64,000 nt of DNA, from the NCBI GenBank assembly GCA_016218915.1, contig JACRCQ010000009.1, forward strand, positions 124,001-188,000. Reading direction: 5' to 3'. Made by a program: the position numbers and the translations under genes. How positions within the stretch are numbered: position 1 is the stretch's first letter; each line of letters starts with the position of its first letter. This DNA comes from Deltaproteobacteria bacterium (GTDB taxonomy: Bacteria; Myxococcota_A; Polyangia; Polyangiales; Polyangiaceae). Under the pieces are notes generated by a model. That model worked only from the letters and a program-made list of their open reading frames with translations, had not been told where the DNA came from and did no database searches. Of this stretch, positions 41,792-50,715 are shown in pieces.

Positions 41792-43768
41792 GTGGAACCC
41801 CACCCGAAGAGCACCCATCTTGGTCGAATCGCACGATCGGCGCGTTGGACCGGGGCCCGCATTCGCATGGCCGACGCATTGCTGGCGATGGCTGCCACGC
41901 TTCCGGTGCCGCTGCTGACAGCGATCGTGTGCTTCGCGACGATCAAGATCAAACGTCTCGACTGGCTTCAGTCGCGCCGCTACCTCATCGTGATCGGGAT
42001 CTCTGCGCTGGTCACGCTCGGCGCTGGAGTCTGGCAGCTGGTCAAGAAGCGACCCCTTCTGCACGGGGCGATCGCGCTCGACAAGACCCATGGGCTGCAT
42101 GACCGGGTGGCGAATGCGCTGTACTTCTCGAAGCTTCCAGCAGATCAGCGCACGCCGCTGATGGTGATGGCGATCGAGGACGGGCTGGCTCACGCGCAGG
42201 GGCTCAAGCCGCGCAAGGCCGCGCCCTTCATGCTGCCGTCGCTCGGCCTGCTCCTGGTGATCGTGCTGCTCATGGCGGGCCTGGCAGCGGTGGCTGTGTT
42301 CGAGGTGCGCACCTATCGCACGATCGCCAAGGCGGGCACGATCGACGCGGTCACGCTGACTGCGGACGATCTGGAGTTCTTCAAGGACGTGTCCAAGGAC
42401 CTGGCAGACCGGCGCAACGACCCGGAGATGCGGACTGCGATCGACAAGTTCAACCAGCTCGTGGACGACATCGCGAACAAGCGTCTGGACCGGACCGAGG
42501 CGTTCCGCCGCATGGAAGCGCTGGAGAAGGAGCTGGCCAAGGGCACGGAAGCGGACAAGAAGGCGCTGGAGGAGGGGCTGCAGCAGATCGCCGACGAGCT
42601 TCGAAAGAGCGATCTGAGCAAGAGCGCAGCGGAGGCGATGAGCAAGAAGGATCTGCCCAAAGCCCAGGAGGAGCTCAAGTCCCTAGCCAAGAGCCTCAAG
42701 GAGAAGAAGGTGGTCGACAAGGCTGCGCTCGATCGCCTGCGAGCTGCCTTGGAGAAGGCTGGCAAGAATAACAAGGAACGCATCTCAGCGCTCAACCAGC
42801 GCAGGGCGGAGCTTCAGAAAGAGCGCGACGAGCTGCTCAAGAAGAAGCAGAACCAGGACGGCGGGCTGAGCGAGCAGGAGGAGCGGCTGCTCAAGAACAA
42901 GGAGCGGGCGCTGGAGCGTCTCGAGCGCGACATGCAGCAGCAGAAGTCTGCGGAGCGTCAGCTCGAGCGGCTGGATCGGGAGCTGCAGAAGGCGGCCGAG
43001 GATCTGATGAAGGATCTGGGGTTGAGCGCCGAGGACCTGGAGCGGAGCGCGGAAGACCTCAACCGCATGGCGCAGGAGCAGATGACCGATCAGGAGAAGG
43101 AAGAGCTGCGCAAGAGGATCCAGGAGCTACGCGAGCTGATCCGCCAGCAGGGCCAAGGGGGCAAGATGCGCATGGCGCGTCTCAAGAAGTTCTCCCAGGC
43201 GGCGCGAGGCCAGCGAGGGCAAGGCAAGGGGCAGCGAGGGCAGGGCCAGGGCCAGGATCAGGAGGGCGAGGAAGAGGACGGCAAGAATGGCCAGGGCAAG
43301 AACGGCCAGGGCCAGGGACAGGGGGGCGAGCAGTGGGTCATCGGCCCCAATGGTCAGAAGATGCTGGTGATTGGCCGCGGTCAGGGGCAAGGGCAAGGGC
43401 AGGGACAGGGGCAGGGCCAGGGGCAAGGCCAGCAAGGTGGCGACCAGCCTGGCGGTCAGGGGCAGGGACAGGGGGGCAAGGAGTGGGGCACAGGGCACGA
43501 CCCGAACCTGACGGGCAAGGCGACGAACCCGAAGATGGGGACGTCGGACACGAGCGCCACAGCGCAGGACACAGGGCAGGGTCCGAACCGCTCGGAGGTG
43601 ATCTACGGTGCAGCCGAGCGAGGATTTGTGGGCAAGGGCTACAAGAAGGTCTTCACCGAGTACCACACGGCAGCCGAGCGGGCGATCCAGAAGGAGGACA
43701 TCCCGGCCGGCTACCGGTTCTATGTGCAGCGGTACTTCCAGTTGATTCGTCCACGTGGAGAGGAATGA
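41792..43768 (+). CDS. DUF4175-like membrane coiled-coil protein, first gene of MoxR/VWA operon
   Basis: 658 residues, GTG start. Three N-terminal membrane helices (about 30-50, 65-85, 145-170), then a long periplasmic-type coiled coil (about 190-470) rich in Lys/Glu/Leu, then a low-complexity Gly/Gln segment (GQGQGQGQ) and a conserved C-terminal unit VIYGAAERGFVGKGYKKVFTEY ending in PAGYRFYVQRYFQLIRP. Layout and position match the large DUF4175 proteins that precede MoxR ATPases in Proteobacteria and Myxococcota. Role unknown; probably the membrane scaffold of the system. The MoxR gene follows after 152 bp. Confidence 0.78.
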   Translation: MEPHPKSTHLGRIARSARWTGARIRMADALLAMAATLPVPLLTAIVCFATIKIKRLDWLQSRRYLIVIGISALVTLGAGVWQLVKKRPLLHGAIALDKTHGLHDRVANALYFSKLPADQRTPLMVMAIEDGLAHAQGLKPRKAAPFMLPSLGLLLVIVLLMAGLAAVAVFEVRTYRTIAKAGTIDAVTLTADDLEFFKDVSKDLADRRNDPEMRTAIDKFNQLVDDIANKRLDRTEAFRRMEALEKELAKGTEADKKALEEGLQQIADELRKSDLSKSAAEAMSKKDLPKAQEELKSLAKSLKEKKVVDKAALDRLRAALEKAGKNNKERISALNQRRAELQKERDELLKKKQNQDGGLSEQEERLLKNKERALERLERDMQQQKSAERQLERLDRELQKAAEDLMKDLGLSAEDLERSAEDLNRMAQEQMTDQEKEELRKRIQELRELIRQQGQGGKMRMARLKKFSQAARGQRGQGKGQRGQGQGQDQEGEEEDGKNGQGKNGQGQGQGGEQWVIGPNGQKMLVIGRGQGQGQGQGQGQGQGQGQQGGDQPGGQGQGQGGKEWGTGHDPNLTGKATNPKMGTSDTSATAQDTGQGPNRSEVIYGAAERGFVGKGYKKVFTEYHTAAERAIQKEDIPAGYRFYVQRYFQLIRPRGEE

Positions 43769-43920
43769 ATCGAGCCGAGGCGCCAACCTTGTGGGCCGTT
43801 GGAATCGGCTTGCGGGGATTGGATGCGGGGTACGGATCGGTTTGAGCTTGATCGCGGCCCGGGGCCGCTCGCAGATTGGACGGCCGCCCGAGAGGGGCGT
43901 CTGAGCCTGAGGTGAATCGG

Positions 43921-44928
43921 ATGAGCGAAGGCATCAACGAGCAGACGAAGCAGCGGGTCGACGACTTCACGAAGAAGATTGGAACGCTGCGAGAGGAAGT
44001 GGGCAAGGTCATCGTGGGGATGCACGACGTCGTGGACGGCGTGTTGTCCTGCATGCTCGCAGGGTCGCATGCGCTGCTGGAGGGCGTGCCCGGGCTGGGC
44101 AAGACGATGCTGGTGCGGACGCTGGCCGAGGCGTTGAGCCTGCAGTTCTCGCGGGTGCAATTCACGCCGGACCTGATGCCCGCGGACATCATCGGCACGA
44201 CGGTGATCGACGAGACGGCATCGGGCGGAAAGGTGTTCGAGTTCCGCAAGGGGCCGATCTTCGCGAACATCGTGCTGGCGGACGAGATCAACCGCGCCAC
44301 GCCCAAGACGCAGAGCGCGCTCTTGGAGGCGATGCAGGAGCGGCACGTGACGTCGGGCAAGACGACCTACCCGCTGCAGCCGCCCTTCTTCGTGCTTGCC
44401 ACGCAGAACCCGCTGGAGATGGAAGGCACGTATCCGCTGCCGGAAGCGCAGATGGACCGCTTCTTCTTCAAGCTGAACGTGAGCTTCCCCGGGCGAGAGG
44501 AGCTGCACACGATCCTGGATCGCACGACGGGGAGCGTGGACGCGAAGGTGGAGCCGGTGCTCACGCGCGATCAGATCCTGGAGATGCAGGCGCTGGTGCG
44601 CGACGTACCGGTAGCGAGGCACGTGCAGGACTACGCGGTTCGGCTGCTGCAGGCGACGCATCCGACCGGGGACGAAGCGCCGGACATGGTGCGGCGGTTC
44701 GTGCGCTACGGGGGGTCGCCGCGCGGTGCGCAGTCGATGCTGCTGGCAGCGAAGATCCGGGCGTTGTTCGAGGGACGGTTCGCGGCATCGATCGACGACG
44801 TCAAGGCGGTGCTGCTGGCGTCGATGCGCCACCGCGTGCTGCTCAACTTCGAGGGCGAGGCTGAAGGGATCCGACCGGACCAGGTGCTCGAGCAGCTCGT
44901 CAAGAAGCTGCCGGAGACCAGGGCGTAG
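43921..44928 (+). CDS. MoxR-type AAA+ ATPase
   Basis: 335 residues from ATG 43921. AAA_3 domain: Walker A EGVPGLGKT, Walker B IVLADEINRATPKTQ, sensor motif ATQNPLEMEGTYPLPEAQ with the arginine finger region, and QMDRFF. The C-terminal AAA lid follows (about 215-335). MoxR ATPases act as chaperones that load metals or cofactors or remodel von Willebrand-type partner complexes. The next gene starts 10 bp later, so the operon is tight. Confidence 0.95.
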   Translation: MSEGINEQTKQRVDDFTKKIGTLREEVGKVIVGMHDVVDGVLSCMLAGSHALLEGVPGLGKTMLVRTLAEALSLQFSRVQFTPDLMPADIIGTTVIDETASGGKVFEFRKGPIFANIVLADEINRATPKTQSALLEAMQERHVTSGKTTYPLQPPFFVLATQNPLEMEGTYPLPEAQMDRFFFKLNVSFPGREELHTILDRTTGSVDAKVEPVLTRDQILEMQALVRDVPVARHVQDYAVRLLQATHPTGDEAPDMVRRFVRYGGSPRGAQSMLLAAKIRALFEGRFAASIDDVKAVLLASMRHRVLLNFEGEAEGIRPDQVLEQLVKKLPETRA

Positions 44929-44938
44929 AGGCTGACGC

Positions 44939-45874
44939 GTGGGCATTCGCAATCTGATCCGTCGGGTGTCGCTGCCGCCTCCCTCGATCCGGGGCGAGGA
45001 CGACCTTTTCGACGACGAGTTCCAGCGCAAGCTGGAGTACCTGGCGATCGTGAGCCGTCGCGTGTTCGGCGGGCGCATGCGCGCGGAGCGTCGGACCAAG
45101 AAGAGCGGGTCAGGGATCGAGTTCGCCGATCACCGCGACTACGTGGCAGGCGACGATTTCCGGTACCTGGACTGGAACGTCTACCAGCGGTTCGAGCGCC
45201 TTCTGCTTCGCTTGTACGAAGAGGAAGAGGATCTGAGCATCTACATCATCGTGGACACCTCGAGCTCGATGGGGTTCGGGCGCAACAAGAAGATCGTGTA
45301 TGCAAAGCGGCTCGGCGCGGCGCTGGCGTACATCGGCCTGGCGAACCTGGATCGCGTGACGATCGTGACCACGACGGACCACGTGATGGATCGGATGCCG
45401 CCCACGCGCGGCAAGCAGCGCATCTTCAAGGTGTTCCAGTTCCTGAGGGCGGCGCACGCGGACGGCACGACGGATCTGGGCTCGGCGCTCAAGACGTTCG
45501 TCTCGCAGCACAAGCGCCGGGGGCTGGCGATCCTGCTGAGCGATCTGTACGACCCGGCGGGCTTCGAGCAGGGCATCAACGTGCTGCGCTACAACAAGTT
45601 CGAGCCGTTCGTGCTGCACATCATCGACCGGTACGACGCCAAGCCGGCGCTTCGCGGCGACGTGCGGGTGTACGACTGCGAGACGGGCGACGAGCGCGAG
45701 GTGACGGTGACGGCGCGGGTGCTGGACAAGTACCGCGAGGCCTACGAGAGCTATCTCGAGGAGGTCAAGCTGTTCTGTACGGCAAAGCAGGTGGCGTACG
45801 TGCCGGCGGACCTTTCGGTCCCGTTCGACGAGATGGTGCTGCGCGTGCTCAGGCGCGGCGGGATGGTCGACTGA
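44939..45874 (+). CDS. DUF58 protein (VWA-like partner of MoxR)
   Basis: 311 residues, GTG start with GAGG upstream. N-terminal DUF58 motif RMRAERRTKKSGSG, then FADHRDYVAGDDFRYLDWN, the family hallmark. The second half is VWA-like with DTSSSMGFG (MIDAS DxSxS) and TTDLGSAL. It typically recruits MoxR to membrane VWA proteins. Start follows the moxR stop by 10 bp, and its stop is one base before the next start. Confidence 0.92.
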   Translation: MGIRNLIRRVSLPPPSIRGEDDLFDDEFQRKLEYLAIVSRRVFGGRMRAERRTKKSGSGIEFADHRDYVAGDDFRYLDWNVYQRFERLLLRLYEEEEDLSIYIIVDTSSSMGFGRNKKIVYAKRLGAALAYIGLANLDRVTIVTTTDHVMDRMPPTRGKQRIFKVFQFLRAAHADGTTDLGSALKTFVSQHKRRGLAILLSDLYDPAGFEQGINVLRYNKFEPFVLHIIDRYDAKPALRGDVRVYDCETGDEREVTVTARVLDKYREAYESYLEEVKLFCTAKQVAYVPADLSVPFDEMVLRVLRRGGMVD

Positions 45875-45875
45875 G

Positions 45876-47765
45876 ATGCACCTGACCGGACTGCCGCTTG
45901 CCACCCTGATCCAGATCGGCGCCGTGCTCGGCGCCCTGGTGGTCGTCAGCTACATCCTCAAGCTCAAGCGCCGTCCGATCGCGGTGCCGTTCAGCAAGCT
46001 GTGGGAGCGCATCCTGCGCGAGAAGGAGGCCACGAGCCTGTTCTCGCAGCTCAAGAGGCTCTTCTCGCTGCTCATGCAGCTCGCGCTGCTCGGGCTTCTG
46101 CTGTTCGCGCTCGGCGATCCACGCACCGCTGCGGCCGTGCTCGAAGGGCGCAACCTGGTGATCCTGGTGGATTCCAGCGCTTCGATGCGCGCGACCGATG
46201 GGACGCCGACGCGCCTGGATCAGGCCCGCGAAGAGGTTCGCAAGATCATCCGCGGCATGGGCGGTAGCGACCGCGCGCTGGTGGCGCAGATGGATGCATC
46301 CATCACGCCGATGTCGACCATGACCAGCGATCTGCCCACGCTCGAAGGGGCGGCGGCGAGCCTGCATGGCACCGACACGCGCGCCGACTTTCCCCGGGCG
46401 CTGCGATTCGCGCTCGACACCCTGCGCGGGCATACCCGCCCCGAGATCGTGGTGATCAGCGATGGGCGGCTGGGCGATGCGCGCGACGCCTACGGCACGG
46501 TGAGCCTGGGCGAGACGAAGCTCACGTACGTCAAGACCGGCGCACGGGCGCGCAACGCGGCGATCAGCCAGTTCTCCGTGCGCCGCTACCCGCTCGACAA
46601 GTCGCGCTACGAGGTGATGATCGAGGTCGCGAACACGTCCGAGGAGCCCCTCGACGTGGAGCTGTCGCTGTTCGGCGACAACAACCTGGTCGACCTGACC
46701 AAGTTCCGCGTGGGCCCCAAGGAGAAGCTGCCCAGGTTCTACCCGAACCTGTCGGGCGCGAGCCGCGCCCTGGAAGCGCGCTTGTCGCTTGCCAACGGAG
46801 AGCGCGACGATCTACCGGTCGACGATCACGCCTACGCGCTGTTGCCGGAGCGGCGCCGCGCCAAGGTGCTGTGCGTGACCAAGGGCAATACCTACCTGGA
46901 GGCCGCGCTGCTGCTCGACGAGTACCTCGACGTGCACACGGTGAGCCCTGGCGAGTACCCTGTGCTGCAGGGCGAATTCGACGTGACGATCTTCGACAAC
47001 GTCGCCCCGCCGGTCGCCAAGAACTCCGGTCACGCGTTCTACATCAACCCGTCGGGCAAGGATTCGCCCGTGGAGGTCAAGGGAACGCTCGAGGACGTCG
47101 GCTTCGACACCTGGGAGAAGAAGAGCCCGCTGCTGCGGTGGACCGCGATCGCGGACATCAACATCGCCAAGGCGAACAAGCTGGCGATCGGCAAGGAAGA
47201 CAAGGTGGTGGGCGGCTCCTTCAAGGGTCCGCTGCTGGTCATGGGGCGCAGGGGCGCGAGCCGGTTCGTCGCACTGGCCTTTGACCTTCGCGACTCCGAC
47301 CTGCCGCTGCGCATCACCTGGCCGCTTCTGCTGCTCAACACGATCAACGACTTCGTGGAAGAGGACACGTCCTACATCTCCAGCTTCCGAACCGGCGATG
47401 TCTGGCGCATTCCGGTGCCTGCGGAGTCGCACGACGGGCTGCTGACGATGCCGGACAAGACCACGCGGACGATTCCGGTGCTCGACGGCCACGCGGTGTT
47501 CGTGGGGCAACACGCCGGGTTCTACAACCTGAAGGCGGGCGTGGTGGGCAGCGAGGTGGAGACCGAGTTCGCCGCGAACCTCAGCGATCTCGAGGAATCG
47601 ACGATCGGGCCTGTGGCAGAGCTGACCGTGGGCGACGTGCCCGCGGGCCCGCTCGAAGGATTCAAGGTGGGCGTGCGTCGCGAGATCTGGATCTACCTGC
47701 TGGCCGCAGCCCTGATCATGACGACCCTCGAGTGGGTCACCTACCACAGGAGGATCACGGTATGA
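45876..47765 (+). CDS. BatA-like membrane protein with VWA domain
   Basis: 629 residues, ATG one base after the DUF58 stop. N-terminal membrane helix and BatA-type aerotolerance N-terminal region (VPFSKLWERIL, LMQLALLGLLLFALGDPR, about 30-80), then a VWA domain with MIDAS VDSSASM, a large beta-rich extracytoplasmic part with a glutamine-amidotransferase-like LTF/FDVTIFDNV segment, and a C-terminal membrane helix (about 605-622). Bat proteins are linked to stress tolerance in Bacteroides; in this group function is unproven. The stop overlaps the next start (ATGA). Confidence 0.88.
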   Translation: MHLTGLPLATLIQIGAVLGALVVVSYILKLKRRPIAVPFSKLWERILREKEATSLFSQLKRLFSLLMQLALLGLLLFALGDPRTAAAVLEGRNLVILVDSSASMRATDGTPTRLDQAREEVRKIIRGMGGSDRALVAQMDASITPMSTMTSDLPTLEGAAASLHGTDTRADFPRALRFALDTLRGHTRPEIVVISDGRLGDARDAYGTVSLGETKLTYVKTGARARNAAISQFSVRRYPLDKSRYEVMIEVANTSEEPLDVELSLFGDNNLVDLTKFRVGPKEKLPRFYPNLSGASRALEARLSLANGERDDLPVDDHAYALLPERRRAKVLCVTKGNTYLEAALLLDEYLDVHTVSPGEYPVLQGEFDVTIFDNVAPPVAKNSGHAFYINPSGKDSPVEVKGTLEDVGFDTWEKKSPLLRWTAIADINIAKANKLAIGKEDKVVGGSFKGPLLVMGRRGASRFVALAFDLRDSDLPLRITWPLLLLNTINDFVEEDTSYISSFRTGDVWRIPVPAESHDGLLTMPDKTTRTIPVLDGHAVFVGQHAGFYNLKAGVVGSEVETEFAANLSDLEESTIGPVAELTVGDVPAGPLEGFKVGVRREIWIYLLAAALIMTTLEWVTYHRRITV

Positions 47766-50602
47766 GCCCGCGGATCCGCAAGCTCCTGTGGGGGCTGTTC
47801 ATCGTGCTGGTGGGCGTGGTCGCCTTCCTGGCCTATCGCAAGTACGTGCTGCACGCGCCCGGGCCCACGCTGTCGTGGAAGCGCGGGGACGTGACCTACG
47901 AGCTGCTCAGCCCGCGCATGCTGGGAGCTGCGCTGCTCGCGCCCCTGTTCCTGTTCGTCATGGGGCGAAGCCTCGCGGACCTTCCGTGGCAGCAGAAGAT
48001 CATGACCGCCGTGCTGCGGCTCGCGTTCGTGATCCTGGTCGCCTTCGGGCTGGCCCGTCTGGCGCGGACCGCGTCGACCGACAAGCTGTGCACGGTCTAC
48101 GTGGTCGACGTGTCCGACTCGGTATCGGACGAATCGCTCGGGGACGCGCGCAAGACGATCCAGGACGAGATCGCTGCGCGGCGTCCTGACGACATCGTCA
48201 AGGTGATCACCTTTGCCAGGCGCCCCCGGCTCGTCCAGCTGGACCAGGCACCCAAGGAGGTGCCGCTGATCGAGCGTCACGATCTGCCAGGGGCCAAGAC
48301 GCACCTGGGCGCCGGCTCGGATCTGCAGGCAGCGCTGCAGCTGGCCTATGGGCAATACCCGCCCGGATACCTCAAGCGCGCTGTGCTGATCTCGGACGGC
48401 GTGCAGACCGACGGCAACGTGCTGGCCGAGGTCAATCGGGCGAAGGAATACGGCGTCAGGCTGTTCACCGTGCCGTATCGTCGTCCAGCGCCCGGCGAGG
48501 TGGCGGTTCGAACCCTCTCGCTGCCGGATCGGGTGAAGGTCGGCGAAACTTTCGAAGTCCACGCAGAGATCTACTCTTCGCGCGACGCGACCGCGAAGGC
48601 CAAGCTCTTCCAGGGCGAGGCGCTCAACGGCCTGGAGCCGACGAAGAACCTGGAGCTCAAGCCGGGCGAGAACGACATCGTCTTCAAGTCCGTGGTGCGC
48701 GTGCCCGGCGAGGTGACCTACAACCTGGAGCTCGAGGGGATCTCGCTCGATCGGTTCCCGGAGAACAACCGGTATGCGACCACGGTCGACGTGCCGGGAC
48801 GGCCCGCGGTGCTGTACGTGGAAGGAAGCGCTGCGCACGCGAGCTACTTTGCCAACGCGCTCACCACCCAGCAGTTCGACGTGGACATCCGATCGCCAGG
48901 GGCGTTCCCGGGATCGCTCAAGGAGCTGGAGCGCTACGACTTCGTGGTGATCAGCGACGTACCGGCAGAGAAGGTCTCGCTGGCTTCGCAGGACCTGATC
49001 GAGCGGTACGTCAAGACGTTGGGGGGCGGCTTCCTGTTCGCCGGGGGCTCCGCGGGCTACGGCCTCGGAGGGTGGAGGAACACCACGATCGAGCGGCTCC
49101 TGCCTGTGCGCATGGACACCGAGAAGCGCAGGGACAACCCGTCGCTGGCCCTGGCCCTGGTGATCGACCGTTCTGGATCGATGACCGGATTGCCGATGGA
49201 GATGGCGAAGGCAGCGGCCAAGGCAACGGTGGACGTGCTGTCGCCCGACGACGTGGTGGAGGTCATCGCGTTCGACTCGAGCCCGACGCGGTTCGTGAAG
49301 ATGCAGCCGGCGCGAAATCGATCTCGGATCGAGAACAGCATTGCGCGCATCCAGGCCGGGGGCGGCACGGAGATCTTCTCAGCGCTGGATGCGGCGTACC
49401 AGGACATGACGGTCACCCAGGCGCGCAAGAAGCACGTCATCCTGCTGACGGACGGGCGTGCGCCGACCCAGGGCATCCGGGATCTCGTGCAGGCGATGGC
49501 CGCCGAGATGATCACGGTCACGTCGGTGGGGCTGGGCGACGAGGTGGACGATCAGCTGCTGCGCATGATTGCGGACGTGGGCGGAGGCCGATACCACAAG
49601 GTCACGGATCCGAACGCGTTGCCCAAGGTATTCACGCGCGAGACCGAGATGGTGGCGCGTCAGGCCGCGGTCGAGGAGTGGTTCCCGGTCACGCAGGTCT
49701 CCCCGGCAGACTTCCTTCGGGGGCTGGACATCAACTCGGCGCCGCTGCTGCACGGCTACGTGTCGACGAAGATGAAGCCCGCGCCGGCGCAGCTGATCCT
49801 GCAGAGCGACAAGGCCGAGCCGATCCTGGCGCGGTGGCGTGCGGGAATCGGCTGGGCGATCGCGTGGACGAGCGACGTCAAGAACCAGTGGGCAGTGGAG
49901 TGGCTCCGCTGGCAGGGCTACGGTCAGTTCTGGGGTCAGCTCGTGCACGAGCACATGCGCAAGAAGCATCGTCGCGAGCTGGACATGAAGACCTCGGTGC
50001 AGGGCGGCGAGGTGCACGCAGTGGTGGACGCGTTTGGCGCGGACGATCGGTTCGAGAACGGCCTGGAGTCGACCCTGACCGTGACCGGCCCGCAGCCCCA
50101 GGGGGAGAAGAAGACCTTCCCGATGCGTCAGACAGCGCCAGGGCGCTACGAGGCCCGGTTTGCCCTGGAGAAGTACGGATCCTACCTGCTTCGAGCCAAT
50201 CACTCCCGTGCGGACGAGAAGGGTGATCCGCAGAATGTTGCAGTGTCGTACGGGCACATCTCGAACCCGTATCCTCGGGAGTACGCCACGTTCGAGCCGG
50301 ACATGCTCACGATGGAGCGTGCGGCGGTGGTGACGGGCGGGAAGATGGATCCTTCGCCGGCCGAGGTGTTCGACCCTGCCTCGGAGAAGATCGTGTTCCA
50401 CCAGGATCTGTGGCCCAAGGCGATCTACGCGGCGCTGGCGGTCTTCCTGCTCGATCTGTTCCTGCGGAGGGTCAGGATCTTCGACAGGAAGTTCCTTCCC
50501 AAGCGCAGGCGGGGCGAGCCGCTGTCAGGGCCGATCTCGATCCGCGGAATCCAGCTGTCTCGCAAGTCCGTGGCTCCGCCCTCCTCGCGGGGGTACCGCT
50601 GA
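47762..50602 (+). CDS. Large VWA membrane protein with glutamine-amidotransferase-like domain
   Basis: 946 residues, starting by ATGA overlap. Two or three N-terminal membrane helices (about 8-28, 40-60, 75-95), a first degenerate VWA (VYVVDVSDSVSDES), a beta-sandwich region, a class I glutamine amidotransferase-like fold (ADVRSPGAFPGSLK-type stretch, YDFVVISDVPAEKVS, GGGFLFAGGSAGYG), then a second VWA with perfect MIDAS DRSGSMTGLPMEMAK, and a C-terminal membrane helix. It is the last member of the five-gene system, likely the main extracytoplasmic complex. Substrate or cargo is unknown. Confidence 0.88.
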   Translation: MSPRIRKLLWGLFIVLVGVVAFLAYRKYVLHAPGPTLSWKRGDVTYELLSPRMLGAALLAPLFLFVMGRSLADLPWQQKIMTAVLRLAFVILVAFGLARLARTASTDKLCTVYVVDVSDSVSDESLGDARKTIQDEIAARRPDDIVKVITFARRPRLVQLDQAPKEVPLIERHDLPGAKTHLGAGSDLQAALQLAYGQYPPGYLKRAVLISDGVQTDGNVLAEVNRAKEYGVRLFTVPYRRPAPGEVAVRTLSLPDRVKVGETFEVHAEIYSSRDATAKAKLFQGEALNGLEPTKNLELKPGENDIVFKSVVRVPGEVTYNLELEGISLDRFPENNRYATTVDVPGRPAVLYVEGSAAHASYFANALTTQQFDVDIRSPGAFPGSLKELERYDFVVISDVPAEKVSLASQDLIERYVKTLGGGFLFAGGSAGYGLGGWRNTTIERLLPVRMDTEKRRDNPSLALALVIDRSGSMTGLPMEMAKAAAKATVDVLSPDDVVEVIAFDSSPTRFVKMQPARNRSRIENSIARIQAGGGTEIFSALDAAYQDMTVTQARKKHVILLTDGRAPTQGIRDLVQAMAAEMITVTSVGLGDEVDDQLLRMIADVGGGRYHKVTDPNALPKVFTRETEMVARQAAVEEWFPVTQVSPADFLRGLDINSAPLLHGYVSTKMKPAPAQLILQSDKAEPILARWRAGIGWAIAWTSDVKNQWAVEWLRWQGYGQFWGQLVHEHMRKKHRRELDMKTSVQGGEVHAVVDAFGADDRFENGLESTLTVTGPQPQGEKKTFPMRQTAPGRYEARFALEKYGSYLLRANHSRADEKGDPQNVAVSYGHISNPYPREYATFEPDMLTMERAAVVTGGKMDPSPAEVFDPASEKIVFHQDLWPKAIYAALAVFLLDLFLRRVRIFDRKFLPKRRRGEPLSGPISIRGIQLSRKSVAPPSSRGYR

Positions 50603-50715
50603 GACAGGCCCGGTGATCGGGTCCTGGCCCCGAACGCGCTCGGCTCGGAATGCGACAGCCGGATCTGGCCAGCCGCAACCTTGTCTCCTCGTCTGGGACG
50701 TGCCAACGCCGGGGC

